A stretch of 64,000 nucleotides of DNA, from assembly GCF_002964845.1 (NCBI RefSeq), contig NZ_KZ672956.1, positions 1-64,000 on the forward strand, given 5' to 3'. Below, piece by piece: positions 7,305-14,627 of the stretch. The translations under genes were made by a program, and so were the position numbers. The stretch comes from Thermus tenuipuniceus. GTDB taxonomy: Bacteria > Deinococcota > Deinococci > Deinococcales > Thermaceae. The first letter of the stretch is position 1; every line of letters begins with the position of its first letter. Below the pieces are notes generated by a model. That model was given only the letters and a program-made list of their open reading frames with translations. It made no database searches and had not been told where the DNA came from.

Positions 7305-8636
7305 GTGCGGCCCTTCCTCCTCGGCCTCCTCCTGGCCCTCACCTTGCCTCCTTTCCCTTTCGGCTTTTTCGCCCCTGTGGTCCTGGCCTTTCTCCTTCAA
7401 GGGGGTTTCCGCACGGGCTTCCTCATGGGCCTGGGGTTTTGGGGTTTGCACCTCATCTGGCTTCCCCAAAGCTTCGCCCAGCTCTTTGGCCCCCTAGGGG
7501 CCCTGCCCTTCCTTCCCCTGGTGCTTCTCAAGGCCCTTTCCTTTGGCCTCCTCTTCGCCCTCACCCCCACGCCCCTGGCCCGGGTGGGGGGGTGGGTGGC
7601 GCTGGAGTGGCTCACGGAGCAAGGGGATCTGGCCTTTCCCTGGGGGTTCTTGGGCTACAGCCTGGTAGAGGCCCCGGGGCGGGTGCTGGCCGCTTGGGGC
7701 GGGGTGTACCTCCTTTCCCTCTTGGTCCTGGTTTTGGCCTGGGGTCTGAGCGAGAGGCGCTACTGGCTCCTTCTGCCCTGGGGGGCCCTCTGGCTTTTTC
7801 CCTTACCCCCGGTTACCGGTGGGGAAAGGGCCCTTTTGGTTCAGGGCAACATCAACCCCTTGGCCAAGGTCCAGGGGGAGCTGGGCGAGGAGGTCTACCT
7901 CCGCCTCACGCAGGAGGGCTTGCAAAGGCATCCCGAGGCCCGGTTGGTGGTCTGGCCAGAGACGGCGGTCTGGCAGATCCCGGGAGGCATAGACCACCTC
8001 TTAGAGGGCCGGTTCCTCCTCACGGGTCTCAACCTCTATGGCCCCAACCGGGCGGTCCTTTACCAAGACGGAAGGACGCTGGGCCATTACGACAAGGTGC
8101 GCCTGGTGCCTTTCGGGGAGCGTTTTCCCTTCCGGGAGACCCTGGGAGGGGTGTACGGGTTTTTCTTCCAGGCCTTTGGCCTAGGGGATCTGGCGGACCG
8201 TACGCCAGGGGACCGGCTGGCGCCCCTCGGCCCTTATGGGACCATGATCTGCTACGAATCCGCCTTTCCCTCCGTGGCCCGCACCTTGGTTCGGGAGGGG
8301 GCGGGGGTGCTGGTCCTTCTCACCAACGATGCCTGGTATGGTCCTTCCTTTGGCGGCAAGCAGCACTTCGCCCTGGGGCGGCTTAGGGCGGTGGAAACGG
8401 GGCGCTGGCTCTTACGGGCGGGAAACGACGGCATCACCGCCAGCATAGACCCCTATGGCCGGGTGGTGGCCCAGATTCCCCCACACCAGGAGGGGTACCT
8501 CCTGGCTCCCTACGGCTTGAAGGAGGGCCGTACCCTTTACGTCCGCTACGGGGACTGGGCGGTGGGGGTGGCGTTGACGCTTTTCCTCTTGGGCCTTATC
8601 CTTAGGATGCGCGCGCCGGGGTGGCGGAACCGGTAG
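7305..8636 (+). CDS. lnt: Apolipoprotein N-acyltransferase
   Basis: 443 residues from GTG 7305. N-acylates the lipid-modified cysteine of lipoproteins in the cytoplasmic membrane. About six N-terminal membrane helices are followed by a nitrilase-type domain with the Glu-Lys-Cys triad visible in WPETAVW, GHYDKVRLVPFGERFP and GTMICYESAFP. A last hydrophobic helix and a short basic tail end the protein. The stop codon TAG (8634-8636) lies inside the downstream tRNA-Leu gene, which begins at 8615. An upstream ATG (7200) in frame would add a non-membrane extension overlapping the divergent gene and is less likely. Confidence 0.92.
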   Translation: MRPFLLGLLLALTLPPFPFGFFAPVVLAFLLQGGFRTGFLMGLGFWGLHLIWLPQSFAQLFGPLGALPFLPLVLLKALSFGLLFALTPTPLARVGGWVALEWLTEQGDLAFPWGFLGYSLVEAPGRVLAAWGGVYLLSLLVLVLAWGLSERRYWLLLPWGALWLFPLPPVTGGERALLVQGNINPLAKVQGELGEEVYLRLTQEGLQRHPEARLVVWPETAVWQIPGGIDHLLEGRFLLTGLNLYGPNRAVLYQDGRTLGHYDKVRLVPFGERFPFRETLGGVYGFFFQAFGLGDLADRTPGDRLAPLGPYGTMICYESAFPSVARTLVREGAGVLVLLTNDAWYGPSFGGKQHFALGRLRAVETGRWLLRAGNDGITASIDPYGRVVAQIPPHQEGYLLAPYGLKEGRTLYVRYGDWAVGVALTLFLLGLILRMRAPGWRNR

Positions 8637-8701
8637 ACGCGGCAGACTCAAAATCTGCTGTCCGCAAGGACGTGCGGGTTCGAGTCCCGCCCCCGGCACC
8701 A
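8615..8701 (+). tRNA. tRNA-Leu (anticodon CAA)
   Basis: 87 bases including encoded CCA. The acceptor GCCGGGG (8615-8621) pairs with CCCCGGC (8691-8697). The anticodon loop CTCAAAA is closed by GCAGA/TCTGC, followed by a long variable arm (class II) and a T arm GCGGG-TTCGAGT-CCCGC. The first 22 bases overlap the end of lnt, whose stop codon lies at tRNA nucleotides 20-22 in the D loop. Confidence 0.97.
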
Positions 8702-8702
8702 A

Positions 8703-8740
8703 AGGGGCCAGGCCGGAAGGGCCTGGCCCTCAGGCTTTTT
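8703..8740 (+). terminator. Intrinsic terminator after tRNA-Leu
   Basis: GGGCCAGGCC and GGCCTGGCCC form a 10-bp GC-rich stem with a GGAAG-type loop. A T-run (8736-8740) follows after a short CAGGC spacer. Confidence 0.8.
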
Positions 8741-8743
8741 ATA

Positions 8744-8767
8744 CCACCCTAGCTTGCGCCAGGGTGG
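8744..8767. repeat. Inverted repeat CCACCCT...AGGGTGG in the lnt/DJ-1 gap
   Basis: A 7-bp perfect stem with a 10-base loop between the tRNA-Leu terminator and the 3' end of the convergent DJ-1 gene. On either strand there is no adjoining T-run. The rest of 8768-8838 shows nothing I can name. Confidence 0.4.
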
Positions 8768-8838
8768 GGGCCCCGGAAAGGACCTCCGGTAGGCGTCATC
8801 TCGTGGGGGCTTAGAGAACGAGACCAGAGGAAAGGGTA

Positions 8839-9420
8839 TTACACCCCCTCTACCCGCACCCTCAGGACCTCCAAAAACCGGGCCAACCAGACGGGGTGCG
8901 CGGGCCAGGCGGGAGCGGTGACCAGGTTGCCGTCCACCACCGCTTGGTCCACCGGCACCTCCTCGTAATGGGCCCCGGCCAGGGTGAGCTCTGGGCCTAC
9001 CGCAGGGTAAGCGGTGGCTTTCCGCCCTTGCATGACCCCGGCGGCTGTGAGCACCTGAAGGCCGTGGCAGATGGCGGCCACGGGTTTGTTGGCTTCAAAA
9101 AAATGGCGGACGATCTCCAGCACCCGGGGTTCCCGACGGATGTACTCCGGGGCCCGCCCACCAGGGACCACCAGGGCGTCGTAGTGGGCAGGGTCCACCT
9201 CGTCGAAGGTGTAGTTCAGGGTGAAGTTGTGGCCGGGCTTTTCCGAGTAGGTCTGGTCCCCCTCGAAGTCGTGCACCGCGGTGCGGATCCGCTGGCCGGA
9301 GCGCTTGCCTGGGCAGACGGCGTGCACCTCAAAGCCCAGCATCTTCAGGGCTTGGAAGGGCACCATGACCTCATAATCCTCCACGAAATCCCCTACCAGG
9401 AACAGGATCTTGCGGGCCAT
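8839..9420 (-). CDS. DJ-1/PfpI family protein
   Basis: 193 residues from the ATG at 9418-9420, which has a strong AAGGAGGTGGGG ribosome site just upstream; a longer frame upstream is not needed. The nucleophile elbow A-I-C-H-G (Cys118, His119) and an upstream acidic residue (Glu14) match DJ-1/PfpI proteins, which include glyoxalase/deglycase, protease-like and chaperone members. The G-G-R-A-P-E-Y segment near 86-92 is also typical. It has its own promoter and appears monocistronic. Confidence 0.88.
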   Translation of the reverse strand: MARKILFLVGDFVEDYEVMVPFQALKMLGFEVHAVCPGKRSGQRIRTAVHDFEGDQTYSEKPGHNFTLNYTFDEVDPAHYDALVVPGGRAPEYIRREPRVLEIVRHFFEANKPVAAICHGLQVLTAAGVMQGRKATAYPAVGPELTLAGAHYEEVPVDQAVVDGNLVTAPAWPAHPVWLARFLEVLRVRVEGV

Positions 9421-9451
9421 ACCCCACCTCCTTGCCTCGAGGGCCATTCCC

Positions 9452-9480
9452 AGTCTATCCCCTTCCTTGTGCTTCCTCAA
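9452..9480 (-). promoter_or_regulatory. Promoter of the DJ-1 gene
   Basis: On the minus strand, TTGAGG (9475-9480) and TAGACT (9452-9457) are separated by exactly 17 bases. A leader of about 25 bases with a Shine-Dalgarno site follows, in contrast to the leaderless genes. Confidence 0.65.
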
Positions 9481-10229
9481 GGGTGGTTTTCCCAAAGGGC
9501 GAGGGTATAGCCTTCCTCTTGGGTGACCTGGGGAGAGCTTCCCACGGCTTCCTGAAAGAGGGCCCGTAGCCTTTCTGCGGAAAATCTGCGTTCTAGGGGA
9601 GGCCCTTCGTCTTCTTGGCGGAAGGGCCATTCCAGAACCACCACCCGCCGGGCCACCCGGGCCGCCTCCTTTAGGGCGGGGATGGGGTCCAGGTGATGCA
9701 GGCTTAGGCCGAAGAAGGCCAGGTCGAAGCTCTGGTGGGGGAAGGGGAGGCTTTCCGCTCGGGCTTCCAGGAAGCGGGCCTCCCTCACCTTGGCCCGGGC
9801 CACCTCGAGGCGGTCGGACCTGGGGTCTACCCCTACGGTAAAGAGGCCCAGGGAGGCGAAGGCCTCGGCGAAGACCCCGGTCCCCGTGCCGATGTCGAGG
9901 GCGCTATGGGCGGCCAGGCCCTCCAAGGCTTTTTGGGCTATTTCCAAAGGGGGAAAACGCCCTAGGCGCTCGGGTTTGCGGAAAGGGTCCCTGGCCTCGC
10001 AGGCGTTGGTGAAAAGGGCCCACATCACCGTGGCTCCCTCCGCCGCGGCGGCTTTGAAGGCCGCCTCGAGGGCCCGGAAGACCGCCTCCTCTTCCCCGGA
10101 AAGCTCCGTATGGGTGGGGTGGGTACGGTAGTCTACCCCGCTTCCCTCCAGGGCCAAAAGGGCCTTTTCCACTGCCCGGTAGTCCCCCTGCAGGAGGGGG
10201 TAGAGGGCGAAGAGGACCTTCACCGCCAT
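9477..10229 (-). CDS. SAM-dependent methyltransferase with YkoF-like N-terminal domain
   Basis: 250 residues. Residues 1-78 resemble the thiamine/HMP-binding YkoF or MTH1187-like fold: a beta strand [10 protein letters not shown], a helix, a strand with T-H-P-T-H-T-E-L, then a long helix and V-M-W-A-L-F-T-N. The rest is a class I methyltransferase with motif I D-I-G-T-G-T-G (112-118) and an [14 protein letters not shown] motif. The start overlaps the end of another methyltransferase gene by 10 bases. The methyl acceptor is unknown. The domain assignment of the N-terminus is by pattern only. Confidence 0.65.
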   Translation of the reverse strand: MAVKVLFALYPLLQGDYRAVEKALLALEGSGVDYRTHPTHTELSGEEEAVFRALEAAFKAAAAEGATVMWALFTNACEARDPFRKPERLGRFPPLEIAQKALEGLAAHSALDIGTGTGVFAEAFASLGLFTVGVDPRSDRLEVARAKVREARFLEARAESLPFPHQSFDLAFFGLSLHHLDPIPALKEAARVARRVVVLEWPFRQEDEGPPLERRFSAERLRALFQEAVGSSPQVTQEEGYTLALWENHP

Positions 10230-10864
10230 CTCCCCAAGTATAGGGCGCCCCGGTTTCCTGCCCGCCGGCCTGCCTCGTCTGCTTCGGCGAAGGGGGGCTT
10301 GGCCTCAGGGGCCAGGAAGACCGCTTCCCCTTCCGCCTCCGGCGGGCCCAGGAGGTCTTTCAGGTCCTCGCGGGTGAGGAAACGGGCCTGGGCCCATGGG
10401 AGAACGCCCTTTTCCCCGAGCCTCCGGTACAAGGCTGCCCAGGGGGAGAGGGCCTCGAGGATCCCCACCAAAAGGCCTCCCCCGGGCTTCAGGACCCTTC
10501 TGGCCTCAACGAGGGCTTTCTCCACGTTCTCCACGAACTCCAGTACGGTGAAGAGGAGGACCACGTCAAAGCTTTGCCCGGGGAAGGGGAGGGCCTCTGC
10601 CCGCCCTTCTACCCACGTGGCTTCCGGTACCCTCCTTCGCCCCACCTGGAGCATGGCTAAGGAGGGTTCCAGCCCCACCTTTCGGGCATAGGGAAGGCGC
10701 TTAAGCCAGTAGCCGGTTCCCGCTCCCACCTCGAGGAGGCTTTCCCCTGAGGGGAGGAGGGTCCTCAGGGTCTTTTCCTCCTCGGCGATGGCAAAGGCCC
10801 CCAGGGGGGTCTCGTACCAGGCCTCGTAGCCCTCGGCTAGGGTCGCAAAGGGATCTTCCCGCAT
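10220..10864 (-). CDS. Class I SAM-dependent methyltransferase
   Basis: 214 residues. Motif I E-V-G-A-G-T-G (45-51), an acidic motif at L-E-P-S, and F-D-V-V-L-L-F-T-V-L-E-F-V follow the Methyltransf_11/25 pattern, with R-R-V-L-K-P-G-G at the usual place. It begins 7 bases after the alpha-glucosidase stop and its end overlaps the next methyltransferase gene, so the three genes form one transcription unit. Substrate unknown. Confidence 0.82.
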   Translation of the reverse strand: MREDPFATLAEGYEAWYETPLGAFAIAEEEKTLRTLLPSGESLLEVGAGTGYWLKRLPYARKVGLEPSLAMLQVGRRRVPEATWVEGRAEALPFPGQSFDVVLLFTVLEFVENVEKALVEARRVLKPGGGLLVGILEALSPWAALYRRLGEKGVLPWAQARFLTREDLKDLLGPPEAEGEAVFLAPEAKPPFAEADEAGRRAGNRGALYLGRWR

Positions 10865-10871
10865 CCTGGCC

Positions 10872-12458
10872 CTAGCTTAGTCGCACCACCACCCCCTCAA
10901 CCGGGCGCAAGCGCAGGGTCTCCCCCACGGCCTCTTCCCGGTCCAGATGGGTGGAGAGGACCACCCAGCCCTGTTGCGGTAACTCCAAGACCCTTTCCCG
11001 GTCCGTGAAGTTTAGGGCGACGAGGAGGCCTTTCCCTCGCAGGTAGGCGTAGAGGCCGTTTCTCGCCCAATAGGTGCGGTAGGGGCCGAAGAGGAGCTCG
11101 GGGTCTTGGCGAAGGCGGATGAGGCGTTTCACCAGATGGAGCATGGATTTCGGATCCTTCTCCTGGGCGGCCACGTTTCGCACCGTCCAGTCGGGGTTTA
11201 GGGGAAGCCAGGGCTCCACCGTGGAGAAACCGGCGTGGGGGGAGGTATCCCAGGGCATGGGAGTGCGCTCCGGGTCCCGGCCCAGGCTGTGGTAGCCCGC
11301 AGGGACGCGGTCCTTCTGCCTCAGGGCGGCGGGGTCTTGCACCCTATCTGGGGGGATTTCCCCGTTGGGCAAGGCCAACTCGTCCCCGTAGTACCAGGTG
11401 GGTGTGCCCCGTAGGGTGAATAGGAGCATGGCGGCCACCCGGGCCTGGACCTCCCCGAGCCTCGAGGCCAGCCGGGGCTGGTCGTGGTTGCCCAGAACCC
11501 AGTTGGGCCAGTCCCAGGGGGTGAGGAGGCTTTCGTACGCCTCCACGATGCGGGCAATGTTCTCGGGCCGCCAATCGGGGAGGCCCTGGGTGATCAGGCT
11601 GAAGTTGAAGGGGAGGTGGCACCCCGCCCGGTAGTAGCGCACCAGGCGGTGGAGGGGAAGGTAGATCTCTCCCACCATGACCCGCTCCTGTCCGGGCTGG
11701 CTGAACTCGTCTAAGACGTAGCGCATTTCGCGCACGTAGGCGTAGGTGTCCGGTTGGTCCTCCGTGAAGAGGTGGTCGTGGCGGAGGCGGTCGGGATGCC
11801 CGGGCCGCCACTCGGGGTTTCCCGGCTCATCCCGGAAGAGTGGGTCCTTGGCCAAAAGCCAAAGGACGTCCACCCGAAAGCCATCCACCCCCCGCCTAAG
11901 CCAGAAGCGCATGGCCTCGTGGATGGCCTCCCGCACCTCAGGGTTTTGCCAGTTGAGGTCGGGTTGCTCAGGCAGGAAGAGGTGGAGGTAGTACTGGCCG
12001 GTGCCCTCATCCAGGGTCCAGGCGGGGCCTCCGAAGAAGCTCTGCCAGTTGTTGGGAGGGCCGCCATCCGGGGCCGGGTCTTTCCAGATGTACCAGTTCC
12101 GCTTGGGGTTATCCCGGGAGCTGCGGGACTCCAGGAACCAGGGGTGCTGGTCTGAGGTGTGGTTGGGCACCAGGTCGATGAGGACCTTGAGGCCCAGGGC
12201 GTGGGCCTCCTTTAGGAGGCGGTCGAAGTCCTCCAGGGTTCCGAAGATGGGATCCACGTCGCAGTAGTCGGCCACGTCATAGCCGAAGTCCTTCATGGGG
12301 CTTTTGTAAAAGGGGGAGAGCCAGATGGTCCCCACTCCCAGGTCCTTCAGGTAGGGAAGCCTCCTGCGGATCCCCTCCAGGTCGCCGATGCCGTCCCCGT
12401 TGGTGTCCTGGAAGCTTCGCGGATAGATCTGGTAGATCACGGTTTCCTTCCACCACAT
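10872..12458 (-). CDS. aglA: GH13 alpha-glucosidase / oligo-1,6-glucosidase
   Basis: 528 residues, matching known Thermus alpha-glucosidases in length. GH13 landmarks: V-P-N-H near 97-100, nucleophile Asp197 in GFRVDVLW, acid/base Glu264 in MVGEIYLP, and Asp326 in LGNHDQPR. No signal peptide, so it acts in the cytosol on imported malto/isomalto-oligosaccharides, sucrose or trehalose-type sugars. It is divergent from the trehalose operon and first in a unit with two methyltransferases. ATG start just after a TAGACT -10. Confidence 0.93.
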   Translation of the reverse strand: MWWKETVIYQIYPRSFQDTNGDGIGDLEGIRRRLPYLKDLGVGTIWLSPFYKSPMKDFGYDVADYCDVDPIFGTLEDFDRLLKEAHALGLKVLIDLVPNHTSDQHPWFLESRSSRDNPKRNWYIWKDPAPDGGPPNNWQSFFGGPAWTLDEGTGQYYLHLFLPEQPDLNWQNPEVREAIHEAMRFWLRRGVDGFRVDVLWLLAKDPLFRDEPGNPEWRPGHPDRLRHDHLFTEDQPDTYAYVREMRYVLDEFSQPGQERVMVGEIYLPLHRLVRYYRAGCHLPFNFSLITQGLPDWRPENIARIVEAYESLLTPWDWPNWVLGNHDQPRLASRLGEVQARVAAMLLFTLRGTPTWYYGDELALPNGEIPPDRVQDPAALRQKDRVPAGYHSLGRDPERTPMPWDTSPHAGFSTVEPWLPLNPDWTVRNVAAQEKDPKSMLHLVKRLIRLRQDPELLFGPYRTYWARNGLYAYLRGKGLLVALNFTDRERVLELPQQGWVVLSTHLDREEAVGETLRLRPVEGVVVRLS

Positions 12459-12464
12459 GCAAGG

Positions 12465-12494
12465 AGTCTACACCCGGACAGGCCGGGTATGGAA
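12465..12494 (-). promoter_or_regulatory. Promoter of aglA with internal dyad
   Basis: On the minus strand TTCCAT (12489-12494), an 18-base spacer, and TAGACT (12465-12470) precede the ATG by 6 bases. The spacer contains the dyad CCCGG-ACAGG-CCGGG (12473-12487), well placed for a repressor between -35 and -10. Confidence 0.45.
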
Positions 12495-12519
12495 GGGCTT
12501 CCAGAAGGGGCACCCTACT

Positions 12520-12535
12520 GATCGTGCACGCGATC
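12520..12535. promoter_or_regulatory. Palindrome GATCG...CGATC upstream of the trehalose operon
   Basis: GATCG-TGCACG-CGATC lies in the 114-base gap between aglA and the trehalose-phosphate synthase gene, about 25 bases before the TATACT box. The form and position suit a LacI-type or similar operator; no regulator gene is adjacent. Confidence 0.4.
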
Positions 12536-12559
12536 CAAAAAAGATTTTCTCTTCCGGGG

Positions 12560-12565
12560 TATACT
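12560..12565 (+). promoter_or_regulatory. TATACT -10 box of the trehalose operon (leaderless)
   Basis: TATACT ends 7 bases before the GTG start at 12573. The upstream A-rich run (12537-12542) is unusual for this GC-rich DNA and may serve as an UP-like element. Confidence 0.6.
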
Positions 12566-12572
12566 GACGTCT

Positions 12573-13922
12573 GTGAGCCTGATCATTGTGGCCAACCGTG
12601 CCCCTTTCCGTCTGACCGCCGAGGGGCTGGTTCCCGCGGTGGGGGGGCTCGCCACCGCCTTGTTGCCGGTCCTCGAGGCCCGGGGCGGAACCTGGGTGGC
12701 CGCGGCGGAGTGGGGCGGAAGGGGCTGGACGGCGCAGCTACGGCAAAGCGCAATCCGCCTGGAAAGGGTTTTCCTCAGCGAGAGGGAGTGGCAGGGCTAT
12801 TACGGGGGATTTTCCAACAGGGTTCTTTGGCCTCTTTGCCACTACTTCCTGGAGAAGATAGAACTTAGACGGGAGTATTTCCAGGATTACTTGCGGGTGA
12901 ACCGCCGTTTCGCCGAGGCGGTGGCTCGCATCCACCGGCATGGGGATACGGTTTTTGTTCAGGACTATCACCTCCTCCTTCTTCCCGGGCTTCTTCGGGA
13001 GAGAATCCTGGGGCCCATAGGCTTCTTCTTCCACATCCCCTGGCCCTCCAGCGGGGTCTTCCGCATCCTTCCCTGGGGGCGGGCCTTGGTGGAGGGGGTT
13101 TTGGGAGCGGATCTGGTGGGCTTCCACACCTGGGAGTATGCGGAGAACTTCCTGCGCACCGCTGCCCATTACGGTTTTCCCGTGGAGGGGAACCGGGTGC
13201 GGGTGGGGGAGCGCATGGTGCGGGTGGAGGCCCATCCCTTGGGCATCGATACCCACCGGTTCCACGAGCTTTCGCAAAGCCCGGAGGTGGGAGCCCATGC
13301 CAGGAGCCTGCGGCGCCTGGCCGGGGTGGACCGCCTGATCCTGGGGGTGGACCGTCTGGACTACACCAAAGGGATCCGGGAAAGGCTTTTGGCCTTTGAA
13401 CGCTTCCTCCAGGCCTACCCCCACTGGCGGGGCCGGGTGGCTTTTTTCCAGATCGCCACCCCGAGTCGCACCCAGGTGGCCGCCTACCGGGAGCTCAAGC
13501 GCCAGGTGGACGAGGTGGTGGGGCGGATCCTAGGGAGTTTCCTGCGGGAGGACTGGGTGCCCCTCCGGTACTTTTACCAAACCTACACTCAGGAGGAGCT
13601 CTCCGCTTTTTACCGGGCTGCGGACGTGGCCCTCATCACCCTCTTGCGGGATGGGATGAACCTGGTGGCCTTGGAGTACGCCTACACCTCCTTGGAAGGG
13701 GTCTTGGTGCTTTCCAACCTGACGGGGGCGGCGGAATACCTCAAGGAGGCCCTTTTGGTCAACCCCTACGACCTGGACGGCATGGCGGCGGCCCTGGATA
13801 GGGCCCTGCGCATGCCCTACGGGGAGCGGCAGGAGAGGCTTTTGGCCCTGAAGGCGAGGATCCAGGCCCTGGATGCCCAAAGCTGGGCGGATCGGTTTCT
13901 ATCCTCCCTGGAGGCGGGATGA
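12573..13922 (+). CDS. otsA: Alpha,alpha-trehalose-phosphate synthase (GT20)
   Basis: 449 residues. Joins glucose from a nucleotide sugar to glucose 6-phosphate. GT20 landmarks: V-G-G-L-A near the N-terminus, F-V-Q-D-Y-H-L, F-F-H-I-P-W-P, V-G-F-H-T-W-E-Y, L-G-V-D-R-L-D-Y-T-K-G-I-R-E-R and R-D-G-M-N-L-V-A-L-E-Y. First gene of a tps-tpp-treS operon; such an operon is known from halotolerant Thermus strains and is absent from T. thermophilus HB27. Overlaps the phosphatase gene by 4 bases. Confidence 0.95.
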   Translation: MSLIIVANRAPFRLTAEGLVPAVGGLATALLPVLEARGGTWVAAAEWGGRGWTAQLRQSAIRLERVFLSEREWQGYYGGFSNRVLWPLCHYFLEKIELRREYFQDYLRVNRRFAEAVARIHRHGDTVFVQDYHLLLLPGLLRERILGPIGFFFHIPWPSSGVFRILPWGRALVEGVLGADLVGFHTWEYAENFLRTAAHYGFPVEGNRVRVGERMVRVEAHPLGIDTHRFHELSQSPEVGAHARSLRRLAGVDRLILGVDRLDYTKGIRERLLAFERFLQAYPHWRGRVAFFQIATPSRTQVAAYRELKRQVDEVVGRILGSFLREDWVPLRYFYQTYTQEELSAFYRAADVALITLLRDGMNLVALEYAYTSLEGVLVLSNLTGAAEYLKEALLVNPYDLDGMAAALDRALRMPYGERQERLLALKARIQALDAQSWADRFLSSLEAG

Positions 13923-14608
13923 GGGTGGCAAACCCCCTCTTCCTTCTGGACTACGACGGCACCCTGGCGCCCATCGCCCCAAGGCCCGAGGAGGCCCTCC
14001 CTCACCCGGGAGCCCTCGAGGTCCTTAGGGCCCTGATGGCCCGCTATCCCCTTTACGTGATTACGGGAAGGCGGGTGGCGGACCTGGCTAGGCTTCTTCC
14101 CCTTCCGGGCTTAAGGGTGGTGGGGGGGCATGGCTTGGAGGAGGGCGAGATAGGCGGGGAAAGCCATCCCCTTTTCCCTGCGGACCTTGGCCCCCTGCGG
14201 CGGGTGCTTCCCTCCTGCCCGGGGGTTTGGCTGGAGGATAAGGGGTTTGCCCTGGCCTTCCACTACCGGGGGGCGGAGGACGAGGAGAGGGTCCGTGCCT
14301 GCCTAGAGGTTTGGCTTGCCGCCCACGAGGATCTTTTGCGGGCCTTGGGCCTCGAGGCCCTTGCGGGGAAGAAGGTCCTGGAGATCAAGCCTAAGGGGGC
14401 CAGCAAAGGGCAAGCGGTGTTGCGCCTCTTGCCGAGGCACCCCGGCCACACCCCCATCTACATCGGCGACGACGCCACCGACGAGTCCGCCTTCCAGGCC
14501 CTTAGGGGGAGAGGGCTGACCTTCAAGGTGGGCCCGGGGCCCACGCAGGCGGAGGAGCGGCTTGGGGATGTGGAGGGGGTTCTGGCCTACTTGAAGTCCT
14601 ACCTCTAG
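13919..14608 (+). CDS. otsB: Trehalose-6-phosphate phosphatase (HAD family)
   Basis: 229 residues. Removes the phosphate from trehalose 6-phosphate. HAD motif I L-L-D-Y-D-G-T-L is at residues 8-15, V-I-T-G-R-R is the motif II region, and the late I-G-D-D-A-T-D-E-S-A-F motif is present. ATGA overlap with the synthase upstream. The stop lies 19 bases before the GTG chosen for treS. Confidence 0.95.
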   Translation: MRVANPLFLLDYDGTLAPIAPRPEEALPHPGALEVLRALMARYPLYVITGRRVADLARLLPLPGLRVVGGHGLEEGEIGGESHPLFPADLGPLRRVLPSCPGVWLEDKGFALAFHYRGAEDEERVRACLEVWLAAHEDLLRALGLEALAGKKVLEIKPKGASKGQAVLRLLPRHPGHTPIYIGDDATDESAFQALRGRGLTFKVGPGPTQAEERLGDVEGVLAYLKSYL

Positions 14609-14627
14609 CGGCGCATACTTGGGGATC

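Noticed and set aside
8736-8747. TTTTATACCACC after both tRNA terminators (also 20433-20444)
   Set aside because: The same 12 bases follow both tRNA terminators. In one place they are part of a local dyad and in the other they code for the end of the YkgJ-family protein. I judge the match to be chance helped by the T-run, though it could be checked at other tRNA genes.
9421-9630. Upstream extension of the DJ-1 protein by about 70 residues
   Set aside because: A strong ribosome site and a promoter with 17-base spacing point to the ATG at 9420; the extension is arginine/proline-rich and overlaps the next gene.
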